The position numbers and the translations under genes were made by a program. Of a stretch of 64,000 nt of DNA, positions 54,569-63,411 are shown one piece after another. Each line of letters starts with the position of its first letter. Position 1 is the first letter of the stretch. The stretch lies in assembly GCA_963782445.1 (NCBI GenBank), contig CAWAJM010000001.1, forward strand, positions 1,178,001-1,242,000, written 5' to 3'. The notes beneath the pieces are model-generated. The model did no database searches, was not told where the DNA came from, and worked only from the letters and a program-made list of their open reading frames with translations. This DNA comes from ZC4RG20 sp963782445. Its GTDB lineage: Bacteria > Pseudomonadota > Gammaproteobacteria > Steroidobacterales > Rariloculaceae.

Positions 54569-54630
54569 ACTCCACGCGGCGCGGCCGCAAGGCCCGCGCC
54601 GCATCGAATGGACGCAGGAAGGCGTCTTCA

Positions 54631-55827
54631 ATGAACGACACGAACAATTCCGCTTCATCCGAAAGCGCCGCCCGGCAGTCGACGCCGGCGGCACCGCCCG
54701 CGCCGCGGCCGAGCCGCCTCAAGCGCCTGCGCCTCCCGCTCATGGTCGGCGGGACGCTCGCCATCGTGCTCGGCGGCGGTCTGTACTTCTTCATGCAAGG
54801 CCGCTACGAATCCACCGACGATGCCTACGTCAATGCCGCGCGCGCCTCGATCAGCACCAATGTGCCGGGCCGCGTCGTCGAGCTCGAAGTGCACGACAAC
54901 GAGCGGGTCCGCAAAGGCCAGGTCCTGTTCCGGCTCGACGACCGTCCGTTTCGCATCGCGGTCGAGCAGGCACGCGCCAAGCTCGACGGCGCGCGGCTCA
55001 AGATCCGCGCGCTGAAGGCCACGCGGCTGCAGAAGGTCAGCGAGCTGCGGGCCGCCGAGGACACGCTCGACTACGCCCAGCGCGAGGCGAAGCGCCAGCA
55101 GCGTCTGCGCGGCTCGGGCATCTCTTCGGAATCTCAGGTCGAGAGCGCCGTCCACGCGCGCGACTCGGCGGAGCAGGCCGTGGCGAAGGCCAAGCAGGAG
55201 ATCGCGAGCCTCACGGCGCAGCTCGGCGGCGATCCTTCGATCGAGCCGGACAAGCATCCGTTGGTCGAGGAGGCTCAGGCGGCGCTCGACCAGGCCGAGC
55301 TCGATCTCTCCCACACGGTCGTCAAGGCGCCCGCGAACGGTATCGTCACGCAGGTCGAGAAGCTGCAGGTCGGCGACTACGTCAACACGGCCAGTCCCGT
55401 GTTCGCGCTGATCTCGACGGACGACATGTGGATCGACGCGAATTTCAAGGAGGTCCAGCTTGCGAAGATGCGGGCCGGCCAGCCCGTGACCATCGACATC
55501 GACGCCTACGGCGACAAGACTTTCAGGGGCCACGTCGCGAGCTTCACGCCCGGGACGGGGGCGCAGTTCTCGCTGCTGCCGGCGCAGAACGCGACGGGCA
55601 ACTGGGTCAAGGTCGTGCAGCGGCTCGCGGTGCGTATCGCGATCGACAACCCCGATCCCGGGCATCCGCTTTACGCCGGTCTCAGCGCCACCGTGAAGGT
55701 CGACACGACGGCCGCCGGCACGGCGCCGGTCGAGACCGCGCCGCCTGCAAGCGGGGAGATCTCCGAGCAGGGGACGGCGCGCACCGCGAGCGACCCGACG
55801 GCCAGCACGACCCGCGGCACGCATTAA
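54631..55827 (+). CDS. EmrA/HlyD-type membrane fusion protein
   Basis: 398 residues from the ATG at 54631, with AGGAAGG upstream. A Pro/Ala-rich cytoplasmic tail and one membrane segment (LPLMVGGTLAIVLGGGLYFF) are followed by STDDAYVNAARASISTNVPG, the conserved EmrA entry to the barrel. Next come a long helical hairpin (LQKVSELRAAEDTLDYAQRE) and the second lipoyl half with VVKAPANGIVTQVEKLQVGD. It couples the EmrB-type transporter to an outer-membrane channel. The stop overlaps the next ATG (TAATG). Confidence 0.93.
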   Translation: MNDTNNSASSESAARQSTPAAPPAPRPSRLKRLRLPLMVGGTLAIVLGGGLYFFMQGRYESTDDAYVNAARASISTNVPGRVVELEVHDNERVRKGQVLFRLDDRPFRIAVEQARAKLDGARLKIRALKATRLQKVSELRAAEDTLDYAQREAKRQQRLRGSGISSESQVESAVHARDSAEQAVAKAKQEIASLTAQLGGDPSIEPDKHPLVEEAQAALDQAELDLSHTVVKAPANGIVTQVEKLQVGDYVNTASPVFALISTDDMWIDANFKEVQLAKMRAGQPVTIDIDAYGDKTFRGHVASFTPGTGAQFSLLPAQNATGNWVKVVQRLAVRIAIDNPDPGHPLYAGLSATVKVDTTAAGTAPVETAPPASGEISEQGTARTASDPTASTTRGTH

Positions 55828-57380
55828 TGGCGAGCACCGCCGCAGCGCTCGGCGAGATCGCGCTCGACTCGCCCGAGGCGCCGATCAATCGCGCCCTCAT
55901 CACGGCCAGCGTCATGGCGGCCTCGATCATGCAGGCCATCGACACGACGATCGCGACGATCGCGCTGCCGCACATGCAGGGCAGCCTCTCGGGGACCCAG
56001 GACCAGATGGTCTGGGTCCTCACGTCCTACATCGTCGCGACGGCCATCATGATCCCGCTCACGGGCTGGCTCGCCGTGCGCGTCGGCCGCAAGAAGGTTT
56101 TCCTCGCCTCCGTGGTCGGCTTCACGCTGAGCTCCGCGCTTTGCGGCATGGCGACCTCGCTGCCGCAGATCGTGTTCTTCCGCGCACTGCAGGGCGTGAG
56201 CGGTGCGGGCCTGCTGCCGCTCTCGCAGGCGATCCTGCTCGACATCAATCCGCGCGAGCGCCACGGGCGCGCCATGGCGCTCTGGGGCATGGGCGTCGTG
56301 CTGGGCCCGATCCTGGGGCCTGTCCTCGGCGGCTGGCTCACGGACAATTACAGCTGGCGCTGGGTGTTTTACGTCAACGTGCCTTTCGGCGTCCTGGCCA
56401 CGCTCGGCATCATTGCCTCGCTGCCCGAGACGAAGCCGCGCAAGTCCGCGTTCGACTTCTTCGGCTTCACGACACTGAGCCTCGGCATCGGCGCGCTGCA
56501 GGTCATGCTCGACCGCGGGGAGCTCAAGGACTGGTTCTCTTCGGGCGAGATCCGCATCGAGGCGCTCGTCGCCGCCGTGTGCCTTTACCTGTTCGTGAGC
56601 CACACGGTCACGGGCGAGCACACGTTCATCAGCAAGACGCTGTTCAAGGACCGCAACTTCGTCGTCGGCAACCTGTTCATCTTCATCGTCGGCGTCGTGC
56701 TGTTCGCGACGATCGCGCTGCTGCCCCCGCTGCTGCAGGGGCTCATGGGCTATCCCGTGTTCGAGGCCGGGCTCGTGACCGCGCCGCGCGGCATGGGCAC
56801 GTGGGTCGCCATGCTCGTCGTCGGCCGCATCGTGGGGCGCATCGACGCGCGGCTGCTCATCGCCATCGGCTTCGGCCTGTGCGCCGTCGCGCTCGCACAG
56901 ATGGGCGGGTTCTCGCCGCAGATCGACGCGCATCCGGTCGTGACGTCCGGCCTCATTCAGGGCTTCGGCACCGGGCTCGCCTACGTCTCGTTGACGACGG
57001 TCTCGTTCGTGACGCTCCCCGTGTCCCTGCGCGACGAAGGCGCCTCGTTCTTCAACCTCATGCGCAACGTCGGCAGCAGCCTCGGCATCTCGTCGATCCA
57101 GGCCTACGTCACGTCCGGAACCGCTGCGGCGCATGCGCGGCTGACCGAGCACGTCAATCCTTTCAATCTCGCGGCGACGCAGCCGCAGGCCGCCGCGGAG
57201 CTCGCGGCCCCGGGCGGGCTCGCGGCCGTGAATGCCGAGGTCAACGTCCAGTCGAGCTGGATCGCCTACCTCCATGCCTTTCATCTCATGATGATCATCA
57301 CGGTGCTCGTCATTCCGCTCATCGTCTTTGCCCGCGGCGCGAGGCCCGCGGCCGGCGCCGCCCAGGTCCACATCGAATGA
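55827..57380 (+). CDS. EmrB/QacA-type DHA2 major-facilitator drug exporter
   Basis: 517 residues with about 14 membrane segments. DHA2 motifs include AIDTTIATIALPHMQGSL (motif D1), WLAVRVGRKKVFLASVVGF (motif A) and GMGVVLGPILGPVLGGWL (motif C, antiporter). The start overlaps the emrA-like stop by one base and its stop overlaps the next ATG (ATGA). It expels hydrophobic drugs such as uncouplers with protons. Confidence 0.94.
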   Translation: MASTAAALGEIALDSPEAPINRALITASVMAASIMQAIDTTIATIALPHMQGSLSGTQDQMVWVLTSYIVATAIMIPLTGWLAVRVGRKKVFLASVVGFTLSSALCGMATSLPQIVFFRALQGVSGAGLLPLSQAILLDINPRERHGRAMALWGMGVVLGPILGPVLGGWLTDNYSWRWVFYVNVPFGVLATLGIIASLPETKPRKSAFDFFGFTTLSLGIGALQVMLDRGELKDWFSSGEIRIEALVAAVCLYLFVSHTVTGEHTFISKTLFKDRNFVVGNLFIFIVGVVLFATIALLPPLLQGLMGYPVFEAGLVTAPRGMGTWVAMLVVGRIVGRIDARLLIAIGFGLCAVALAQMGGFSPQIDAHPVVTSGLIQGFGTGLAYVSLTTVSFVTLPVSLRDEGASFFNLMRNVGSSLGISSIQAYVTSGTAAAHARLTEHVNPFNLAATQPQAAAELAAPGGLAAVNAEVNVQSSWIAYLHAFHLMMIITVLVIPLIVFARGARPAAGAAQVHIE

Positions 57381-58813
57381 AACTCGTCGTATTCGCACTC
57401 GTCGCACTCGCGCTCGCCGGCTGCGTCGCCGGCCCCGATTTCGTCCGACCGAAGCCTCCGGCCACCGACCGCTACACGGCCGAGCCGCTGCCGGACGTTC
57501 CCATGAAGACGCAGGCCGCGCCCGCAAAGCCGGGACCCGCGGCACCGGCGGCCGTGCCCGCGCAGGACTGGTGGACCGTATTCGGCTCGGCGGACCTCGA
57601 CGCGACCGTGAAGGCCGCGCTCGCGGGCAATCGCGACCTCGACGCGGCGCGGGCCAGCCTGGCCCAGGCCCAGGCGCTCTACGGCGCAAGCCGCAGCGCG
57701 CGCCTGCCGGAGCTCACGGGAACCGCGGGCGCGGGCCGCAACAAATACGGCGCGGCCTTCCTCGGCGGCTTCCATCTGCCGCCGTTCACGTATTACTCCA
57801 TCGGCACCAAGGTCAGCTATCTGCTCGACTTCGCGGGCGGCGTTCACCGCTCGATCGAGGCGCGGCAGGCGCTCGCCGAGGTCAAGCGGCACGAGGTCGA
57901 CGCCGCCGATCTCTCGCTGACGGGCAACGTCGTGCTGCAGTCCGTCGCCATCGCCTCGGCGCGCGCGCAGATCGCAGCCGTGCAGGCCGTCATCGACGAG
58001 GACACCCGCAACGTCGAGCTCGTGCGCAAGGCGCTGCAGGAGGGGTCCGTCGGGCGCGTCGATCTGTTGAGCGCGGAGAGCCAGCTCGCTCAGGATCAGA
58101 CCCTGCTGCCGCCGCTGCACCAATCGTTGAGCGTCGCGCGCCACGCGCTCGCGGTGCTCGTCGGCCAACCGCCGGCCAACTGGTCGGCACCGGACTTCGA
58201 TCTCGACGACTTCATGCTGCCCGGGACACTGCCCGTGAGCCTGCCCTCGGCGCTCGCGCACCGGCGCCCGGACATCCTGGCCGGGGAAGCGCAGCTGCAT
58301 GCCGCGACGGCGGCCATCGGCGTGGCCGCCGCGAAGCTCTACCCGAGCATTGCGCTCACGAGCTCGCTGAGCCAGCAGGCCTTGTCGCCCAAGGATCTCT
58401 TCCAATATACCGCCAACGCCTGGGGCATCGCCGGCGACCTCACCGCGCCGATCTTCAACGGCGGTAAGCTGCGTGCGCAGCGCCGTGCCGCCGAGGACGC
58501 CGCGCGCGCCGCGCTGGCGAAGTACGAGCAGACCGTCCTCACGGCCTTCGGCCAGGTCGCCGACGTGCTCGCGTCTCTGCAGCACGACGCCGAGCAGGCC
58601 GCGGCGCAGCAGCGCGCGCTCCAGGTCGCGCAGTCGAGTCTTGCGCTGACCCGCGAAAGCTACGCGGCCGGTAACGTCGGCGTGCTACAGGTCCTCGACG
58701 CCGAACGGCTCGCGCAGCGCGCCCGCATCGGCGTCGCGCGCGTGCGCGCCGCGCGCATGCGGGACACGGCCGAGCTCATCGTCGCGCTCGGCGGCGATGC
58801 GCCGAAGACCTGA
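57377..58813 (+). CDS. NodT-family outer-membrane efflux lipoprotein
   Basis: 478 residues. The N-terminus (VVFALVALALAGCVAG) has the lipobox LAGC, giving a lipidated TolC-like protein. The two OEP repeats show WWTVFGSADLDATVKAALAG and RRPDILAGEAQLHAATAAIG, with long helices such as LQHDAEQAAAQQRALQVAQS. It forms the trimeric channel for the EmrAB-like pump and possibly for the RND pump at 49417, which lacks its own. It overlaps the transporter gene by four bases. Confidence 0.94.
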   Translation: MKLVVFALVALALAGCVAGPDFVRPKPPATDRYTAEPLPDVPMKTQAAPAKPGPAAPAAVPAQDWWTVFGSADLDATVKAALAGNRDLDAARASLAQAQALYGASRSARLPELTGTAGAGRNKYGAAFLGGFHLPPFTYYSIGTKVSYLLDFAGGVHRSIEARQALAEVKRHEVDAADLSLTGNVVLQSVAIASARAQIAAVQAVIDEDTRNVELVRKALQEGSVGRVDLLSAESQLAQDQTLLPPLHQSLSVARHALAVLVGQPPANWSAPDFDLDDFMLPGTLPVSLPSALAHRRPDILAGEAQLHAATAAIGVAAAKLYPSIALTSSLSQQALSPKDLFQYTANAWGIAGDLTAPIFNGGKLRAQRRAAEDAARAALAKYEQTVLTAFGQVADVLASLQHDAEQAAAQQRALQVAQSSLALTRESYAAGNVGVLQVLDAERLAQRARIGVARVRAARMRDTAELIVALGGDAPKT

Positions 58814-58909
58814 GCCGCTCGGTCCGGCCGCGGCACATCTTCGGCGCCGCCCGCGGCGGGCCGTTCACCGAGGCGGTTCGGGGCTTGACGCCGGGCTATA
58901 TTTCCATAA

Positions 58910-58917
58910 TTCTAGAA
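58910..58917. promoter_or_regulatory. possible ArsR operator core TTCTAGAA
   Basis: A perfect eight-base palindrome in an AT-rich stretch (58896-58917) just before the arsR ribosome site. A TTGACG element sits at 58885-58890, but its spacing to CATAAT (58905) is short, so the promoter is not well defined. Confidence 0.3.
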
Positions 58918-58928
58918 GGATGGATGGG

Positions 58929-59264
58929 ATGCAGGCTATCGGCGCGCTCGCCGCGCTGGCGCAGGACTCGAGGCTCGCCGTCTTCCGCTTGTTGGTGACG
59001 CGCGGCCCCGAAGGCTTGCCGGCCGGCGAAATCGGGCAGCGCCTCGAGATACCGGGTCCGACGCTTTCGTTTCATCTCAAGGCGTTGGCCCAGGCCGGGC
59101 TCGTCGTGACGCGCAGGGAAAGTCGATTCATCTACTACAGCGCGGATTTCGAGCGTATGAACGCGCTCGTGGGATATCTGACCGAGAATTGCTGCGGCTC
59201 GGGGGGCGCGTGCATGCCGGTCTGCGCGGCCCCCGCAACCGGGGAGCGGAAGAAGTCCGCGTGA
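58929..59264 (+). CDS. arsR: arsenic-responsive ArsR/SmtB repressor
   Basis: 111 residues from the ATG at 58929. GAAGGA is better spaced for it than for the ATG at 58920. The winged-helix segment is GEIGQRLEIPGPTLSFHLKAL followed by the wing TRRESRFIYYSADF. The classical ELCVCD metal site is absent. Instead NCCGSGGACMPVC near the C-terminus places Cys at relative positions 0, 1 and 7, the spacing of the As(III)-binding cysteines in Acidithiobacillus ArsR. It represses the following arsC-acr3 genes until arsenite binds. Confidence 0.9.
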   Translation: MQAIGALAALAQDSRLAVFRLLVTRGPEGLPAGEIGQRLEIPGPTLSFHLKALAQAGLVVTRRESRFIYYSADFERMNALVGYLTENCCGSGGACMPVCAAPATGERKKSA

Positions 59265-59315
59265 GGCGGGCAGCGGCTCGGCACGGGCGCCGAGTCACTT
59301 CGAGGAATGCAGTCC

Positions 59316-59807
59316 ATGGCGGATCACTACAACGTCCTTTTTCTGTGCACGGGAAATTCGGCGCGCAGCATCCTGGCCGAGGCTGTGCTGAACGCGGGCG
59401 GGCAGGGACGCTTTCGCGCCTACAGCGCCGGCAGCCATCCGACGGGGCGAGTGAATCCGCTCGCCCTCGCGCTGCTGCAGCGGGCAGGGTTCGCGACGCA
59501 GGGCCTGCGCAGCAAGTCGTGGGAGGAGTTCGCGGGGCCCGCCGCGCCGCGCCTCGATTTCGTCATTACGGTCTGCGATAACGCGGCCGGCGAGGTCTGT
59601 CCCGTATGGCCCGGCCAGCCCATGACGGCCCACTGGGGCGTCGCCGATCCGGCGGCCGTCGAGGGCCCGGAGGCGATCAAGATGCAGGCGTTTCGCGATG
59701 CGCTCGCCGTGCTCGAGCGGCGCATCGGGCTGTTTACGAGCCTGCCGATCAGCGGGCTGGATCGAATGGCGCTCACGGAGCGGGTTCGCGAGATCGGAAC
59801 GAGGTAG
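59316..59807 (+). CDS. arsC: arsenate reductase, thioredoxin-coupled (low-Mr phosphatase fold)
   Basis: 163 residues from the ATG at 59316, with GAGGA nine bases upstream; an ATG at 59307 is in the same frame. The catalytic loop is LFLCTGNSARSILAE (CX5R), with the redox relay cysteines in TVCDNAAGEVCPVWPG. These three Cys carry out arsenate reduction in the pI258-type enzyme with thioredoxin as reductant. The acr3 gene follows after three bases. Confidence 0.94.
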   Translation: MADHYNVLFLCTGNSARSILAEAVLNAGGQGRFRAYSAGSHPTGRVNPLALALLQRAGFATQGLRSKSWEEFAGPAAPRLDFVITVCDNAAGEVCPVWPGQPMTAHWGVADPAAVEGPEAIKMQAFRDALAVLERRIGLFTSLPISGLDRMALTERVREIGTR

Positions 59808-59810
59808 GGC

Positions 59811-60860
59811 ATGTCCGCGTTCGAACGCTACTTGTCCGTCTGGGTCATCGCCTGCATCGCGGCCGGTATCGGCCTCGGCCACGCATGGCCGCAAGCGTTT
59901 CACGCCATCGGCGGGCTCGAGGTCGCCCGCGTCAATCTCCCCGTGGCGCTGCTGATCTGGCTCATGATCGTGCCGATGCTCATGAAGATCGACTTCGCCG
60001 CGCTCGGCCAGGTGCGGCGGCACTGGCGCGGCATCGGCGTCACGCTGTTCGTGAACTGGGCCGTCAAGCCGTTCACGATGGCGCTGCTCGGCTGGGTCTT
60101 CGTCAGACACGTGTTTCGCGCTTACCTGCCGGCGGCCGAGATCGACTCCTACATCGCGGGGCTCATTCTGCTCGCGGCCGCACCCTGCACCGCCATGGTC
60201 TTCGTCTGGAGCAACCTGTCCGACGGCGAGCCGCATTTCACCCTGTCTCAGGTGGCATTGAACGATACGATCATGGTTTTCGCCTTCGCGCCCATCGTCG
60301 GCGTGCTCCTCGGCCTGTCTGCGATCACGGTGCCGTGGGCGACGCTGCTGCTCTCCGTGCTGCTCTACATCGTCGTCCCGGTTGCGATTGCGCAGGTCCT
60401 GCGGCGCTGGCTGCTCACGCGAGGCGGGCCGCCGCTGCTCGCGGCGGCGCTCGAGCACTTCGGGCCCGTCTCCCTGGTTGCGCTGCTGACCACGCTCGTG
60501 CTGCTGTTCGGCTTCCAAGGCGAGCAGATTCTCGCCCAGCCGCTCATCATCGTGATGCTCGCCGTTCCCATCCTGATTCAGGTGTATTTCAATGCGGGGC
60601 TCGCCTATTGGCTGAACCGCATGGCCGGCGAGTCGCACTCCGTCGCAGGGCCTTCCGCTCTGATCGGCGCGAGCAACTTCTTCGAGCTCGCGGTTGCGAC
60701 CGCGATCAGCCTGTTCGGCTTCGAATCCGGCGCGGCCCTCGCGACCGTCGTGGGGGTGCTCATCGAGGTACCCGTGATGCTGTCCGTCGTCGGGCTCGTC
60801 AAGCGCACCAAGGGCTGGTATGGAGCACCGCGAATGAGATTCACGGCGCCCACGACTTAA
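59811..60860 (+). CDS. acr3: arsenite efflux permease, ACR3 type
   Basis: 349 residues with about ten membrane helices. The conserved Cys is in LLAAAPCTAMVFVWSNLSDG and is followed by FTLSQVALNDTIMVFAF. GASNFFELAVATAISLFG is the second signature. It exports As(III) produced by ArsC. Family members are usually annotated acr3 or arsB; the ACR3 fold is clear here. Confidence 0.94.
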   Translation: MSAFERYLSVWVIACIAAGIGLGHAWPQAFHAIGGLEVARVNLPVALLIWLMIVPMLMKIDFAALGQVRRHWRGIGVTLFVNWAVKPFTMALLGWVFVRHVFRAYLPAAEIDSYIAGLILLAAAPCTAMVFVWSNLSDGEPHFTLSQVALNDTIMVFAFAPIVGVLLGLSAITVPWATLLLSVLLYIVVPVAIAQVLRRWLLTRGGPPLLAAALEHFGPVSLVALLTTLVLLFGFQGEQILAQPLIIVMLAVPILIQVYFNAGLAYWLNRMAGESHSVAGPSALIGASNFFELAVATAISLFGFESGAALATVVGVLIEVPVMLSVVGLVKRTKGWYGAPRMRFTAPTT

Positions 60861-60890
60861 GTTGCTTTCCGGCTCGGCGTATTGGGGCGG

Positions 60891-61655
60891 TCAATGCGCC
60901 GGCGCGATCGTGACCTTGCCGTCCACGATCGGGTTGCGATCGTTTTCGCGGCAATCGCCGTGCACGATGCGGTCGAGCGTCTTCACGCGCTCATAGCGGA
61001 GCGTGATCGTCCAGGGCCGCGTCAGCGACTCGGGGTCGTCGATCGTCATCCTGTCCTGCATGTGGTCGGCGTCCAGGCGGCGCAGCCGTTCCGTGAAGTG
61101 CGCGTGCTCGGACAGCGACGGGGGAAACCGCCCGGGCTGCACGGCAATCGTATCGACGACGAGCGTTTCCGCGTCCCAGCGGCCGACGGAATCGCCCCAG
61201 GGTGTCGGCCAAACGTCCTCGGGCTTGGGATGGCCGCGGCCGTCCGTGTAGATGTGGCGGATCTCGCGGCCGCCGGCGATGAGCGCCGTCTCCTCGGGCG
61301 TGACCAGGAGCTCGAACACCCAAGGCGACTCCATGACGAAGGGAAACGGAAAACCGCATTCCTTCTCCGTGCCCGTGGCCCGTCTGCGGCTGGCCGCGAC
61401 GCGGGCAGCCGCCTCCTTGGTATACGGTACGCCGTTCTGAAGCACGAGCTTCGCGTACTCCGCATCGCCTCCCGGCGGCCGGCCCGAGACGCCGAGGTCG
61501 TTCATGATGCCGTCGGCGACGATCCAGATGCCGGTCCAGTTCGGCAGCGCAGCGAACGTACGCACGCGAGCATCGTCCGGCCGCTGGGCTGCGGCCGTCG
61601 CGGCCGCGATGAGGCATGCCGCGCAGGCGATCGGACGCAGGTGCCGGGCCCTCAT
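60891..61655 (-). CDS. exported protein with W-D-A-E motif, partner of DUF6152 gene
   Basis: 254 residues from the ATG at 61655, which overlaps the stop of the upstream DUF6152 gene. The signal peptide (LRPIACAACLIAAATAAAQ) is followed by GTEKECGFPFPFVMESPWVF, REIRHIYTDGRGHPKPEDVWP and GRWDAETLVVDTIAVQPGRF. That last stretch matches by eye the GHWEGDTLVVET region of the protein at 41065. It ends with WTITLRYERVKTLDRI and CREND. The biochemical role is unknown. The pairing with DUF6152 recurs in related bacteria (from memory). Confidence 0.78.
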   Translation of the reverse strand: MRARHLRPIACAACLIAAATAAAQRPDDARVRTFAALPNWTGIWIVADGIMNDLGVSGRPPGGDAEYAKLVLQNGVPYTKEAAARVAASRRRATGTEKECGFPFPFVMESPWVFELLVTPEETALIAGGREIRHIYTDGRGHPKPEDVWPTPWGDSVGRWDAETLVVDTIAVQPGRFPPSLSEHAHFTERLRRLDADHMQDRMTIDDPESLTRPWTITLRYERVKTLDRIVHGDCRENDRNPIVDGKVTIAPAH

Positions 61656-62023
61656 GGCCGCAGCCCCAGCGGCTTGCCGTCCGGGCTCTTGGCCGAGACG
61701 AACAGCCCGCCTTTGGTGCCGTCGCGCATGGGATGAATCACGACTTGGATAGGGTCGCCGGGCTTCAGCGTGCCGGGCCTCCAGCCGCCCTGGAACAACT
61801 GCAGCGGCGCACCCATCTCGACGCTCCATTCCTCGGCGGCGCCGCCGGCGCCCGCCACCGACAGCTGGATCCAGCAGTGGGGATTGGTCCACTGGAACTC
61901 CTTGACGCTGCCGCTCAGCGTGATCGATTTCGCCTGGTCGAACATCGCGCCCGAGTGATGAGCGGAGGCCGAGGCGGCGACGATGGACGCGAGGAGGAGC
62001 GTGCAAAGCGCATAGGATCTCAC
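61652..62023 (-). CDS. DUF6152 exported protein
   Basis: 123 residues from a GTG at 62023 with AGGGAG upstream; the longer frame is not supported. The signal peptide ends ASASAHHSG. The domain shows HHSGAMFDQAKSITLSGSV, EFQWTNPHCWIQL and EEWSVEMGAPLQLFQGGW, then GDPIQVVIHPMRDGTKGG, the typical DUF6152 small beta-barrel. It is periplasmic, perhaps ligand- or metal-binding through the HH pair. It is translationally coupled to the following gene. Confidence 0.9.
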   Translation of the reverse strand: MRSYALCTLLLASIVAASASAHHSGAMFDQAKSITLSGSVKEFQWTNPHCWIQLSVAGAGGAAEEWSVEMGAPLQLFQGGWRPGTLKPGDPIQVVIHPMRDGTKGGLFVSAKSPDGKPLGLRP

Positions 62024-62470
62024 GGTGCGGATCTCCCTCTGCAAGAGGCAACGGCAGACTCGAGGACAGCATAGTCGCGGCAACGGCAGGATTCCATAGG
62101 ACGAGCGTGCGCGGCAGGCAAGATGGCGGGAGGGCCGTGGGCGCGGCTCGTGGGAGGCGGCCCGGGGTCGTTGGTGGGAGCGACGATAACCGCTGCGGCT
62201 ATGATAAGGTCGTCACCGAGGAACTATTTGTGGGCGCTACTTAAAATATTCTGCAGCGGCGGACGATTCAGGAATGGAAGACCGGTCCGTCTGGGCAAGC
62301 GAGCGGCGGTGTCCGCTTGCGGTTCTTGCCAGGGCATGAGGGCGATGACGATACCGAAGGCGGGTAGACGGGGCGCCGCGCTACGTGCTTTGACGGTCGC
62401 GACTCCACGTCGCGGCGCGAGGCCGGGTGGGTCGAGGTCGATTCTTGGGCTGCTTGCGCGGAGGGGAAGA
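62024..62470. other. divergent intergenic region, no gene recognised
   Basis: 447 bases between divergent genes. A frame reads through it into the next gene, but its product before 62471 is Gly/Arg/Ala-rich shadow sequence. One AT-rich spot (62220-62260) may hold a promoter, but no box pair is convincing. Confidence 0.4.
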
Positions 62471-63013
62471 ATGACGAAGATGGCGGGTAGCGCATTAGTA
62501 TGGCTCGGGCTGATCTTCAGCACGCCGGGACTCGCCGAGCGGCAGGCGGGTTCCGTCGGGGTCGTGCTTACTTGTCGGGTCAGCGCAGATGCAATCGAGC
62601 TGCGCGCAGCGCTGAGAAACGTCGGCAAGTCCGATACGGCGATTGCGTTGGGGAGCGTTCTGGCAAATGGCAAGAAGTATCTTGCGGATGCCGTCTCGGC
62701 AGACATCAGCAACGCGGGGGGTACAACCCGATTCCGCTACGGCGATCCCACGGTACCGATAGTCGCGGGGCGCGTCGATCCGTGGGTAATAACGCTGCCT
62801 GTCGATTCGAAGTTTGTGCTGGAATGGCCGCTTTCGCACTTCTGGACGCACGGTATGCTGCTGTCGGATGAACCGCAACCCTATGATGTTCGAATCGATG
62901 TCGTCGCGCGCTCGGTGCCGCGGGCGTTTGGGATCCCAGACTTCAAGCTATTCGTCGGAGAGTTCAGGAGCGCCTGGATTCGGGTCCCCGACGATTGTGA
63001 ATCGAAACGATGA
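62471..63013 (+). CDS. exported hypothetical protein
   Basis: 180 residues from the ATG at 62471, right after GGAGGGGAAG. A signal peptide (MAGSALVWLGLIFSTPGLA) is cleaved before ERQAG. The mature domain is beta-rich (SVGVVLTCRVSADAIELRA, DPWVITLPVDSKFVLEWP, YDVRIDVVARSVPRAFG), like an immunoglobulin-type fold. Two Cys may pair. No family is recognised. The stop overlaps the next start (ATGA). Confidence 0.68.
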   Translation: MTKMAGSALVWLGLIFSTPGLAERQAGSVGVVLTCRVSADAIELRAALRNVGKSDTAIALGSVLANGKKYLADAVSADISNAGGTTRFRYGDPTVPIVAGRVDPWVITLPVDSKFVLEWPLSHFWTHGMLLSDEPQPYDVRIDVVARSVPRAFGIPDFKLFVGEFRSAWIRVPDDCESKR

Positions 63014-63411
63014 GCGAATCGGCGATCACGTACGCGAGCTCGTTCGGACAAGTCGACGGCTCGGACCTGTCCGGGTTTCTGGCTCATTGGGACTTCGAGC
63101 CGCCGGCCGGAACCTTGTTCGAGATGCTGAGCCGCAGCACGGAGGTTGTCGTCGCCAGAGACGCCGGCTCCGGTGTGGTCTGCGGGTATATCACCGCGTT
63201 GAGCGACGGTGTCGCATGTGCTTACATCTCGGCACTCGAGGTCCGGGCCGAATACCGGAGCAGAGGAATCGGGACGGCACTGCTGAATCAGATGGTGGAT
63301 CGACTGGACGTATTCGCCGTCTATCTGTCGTGCGCTCCCGCTCTGGTCCCGTTCTATGAGGCGGCCGGGTTCAAACCGGGCATTTCGATGGGCAAGCGAA
63401 AGCAGCGCTAG
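63010..63411 (+). CDS. GNAT N-acetyltransferase
   Basis: 133 residues; the ATG overlaps the previous stop. The acetyl-CoA binding motif A is VRAEYRSRGIGTALLNQMVD, preceded by the strand CAYISALE and followed by LSCAPALVPFYEAAGFKPG. It has no signal peptide, so it is cytoplasmic, probably acetylating a small amine or a protein N-terminus. The substrate is unknown. Confidence 0.9.
   Translation: MSESAITYASSFGQVDGSDLSGFLAHWDFEPPAGTLFEMLSRSTEVVVARDAGSGVVCGYITALSDGVACAYISALEVRAEYRSRGIGTALLNQMVDRLDVFAVYLSCAPALVPFYEAAGFKPGISMGKRKQR

Noticed and set aside
55824..57689. Minus-strand open frame of 621 codons
   Set aside because: Antisense to the EmrB-like transporter; Arg/Glu/His-rich without a fold.
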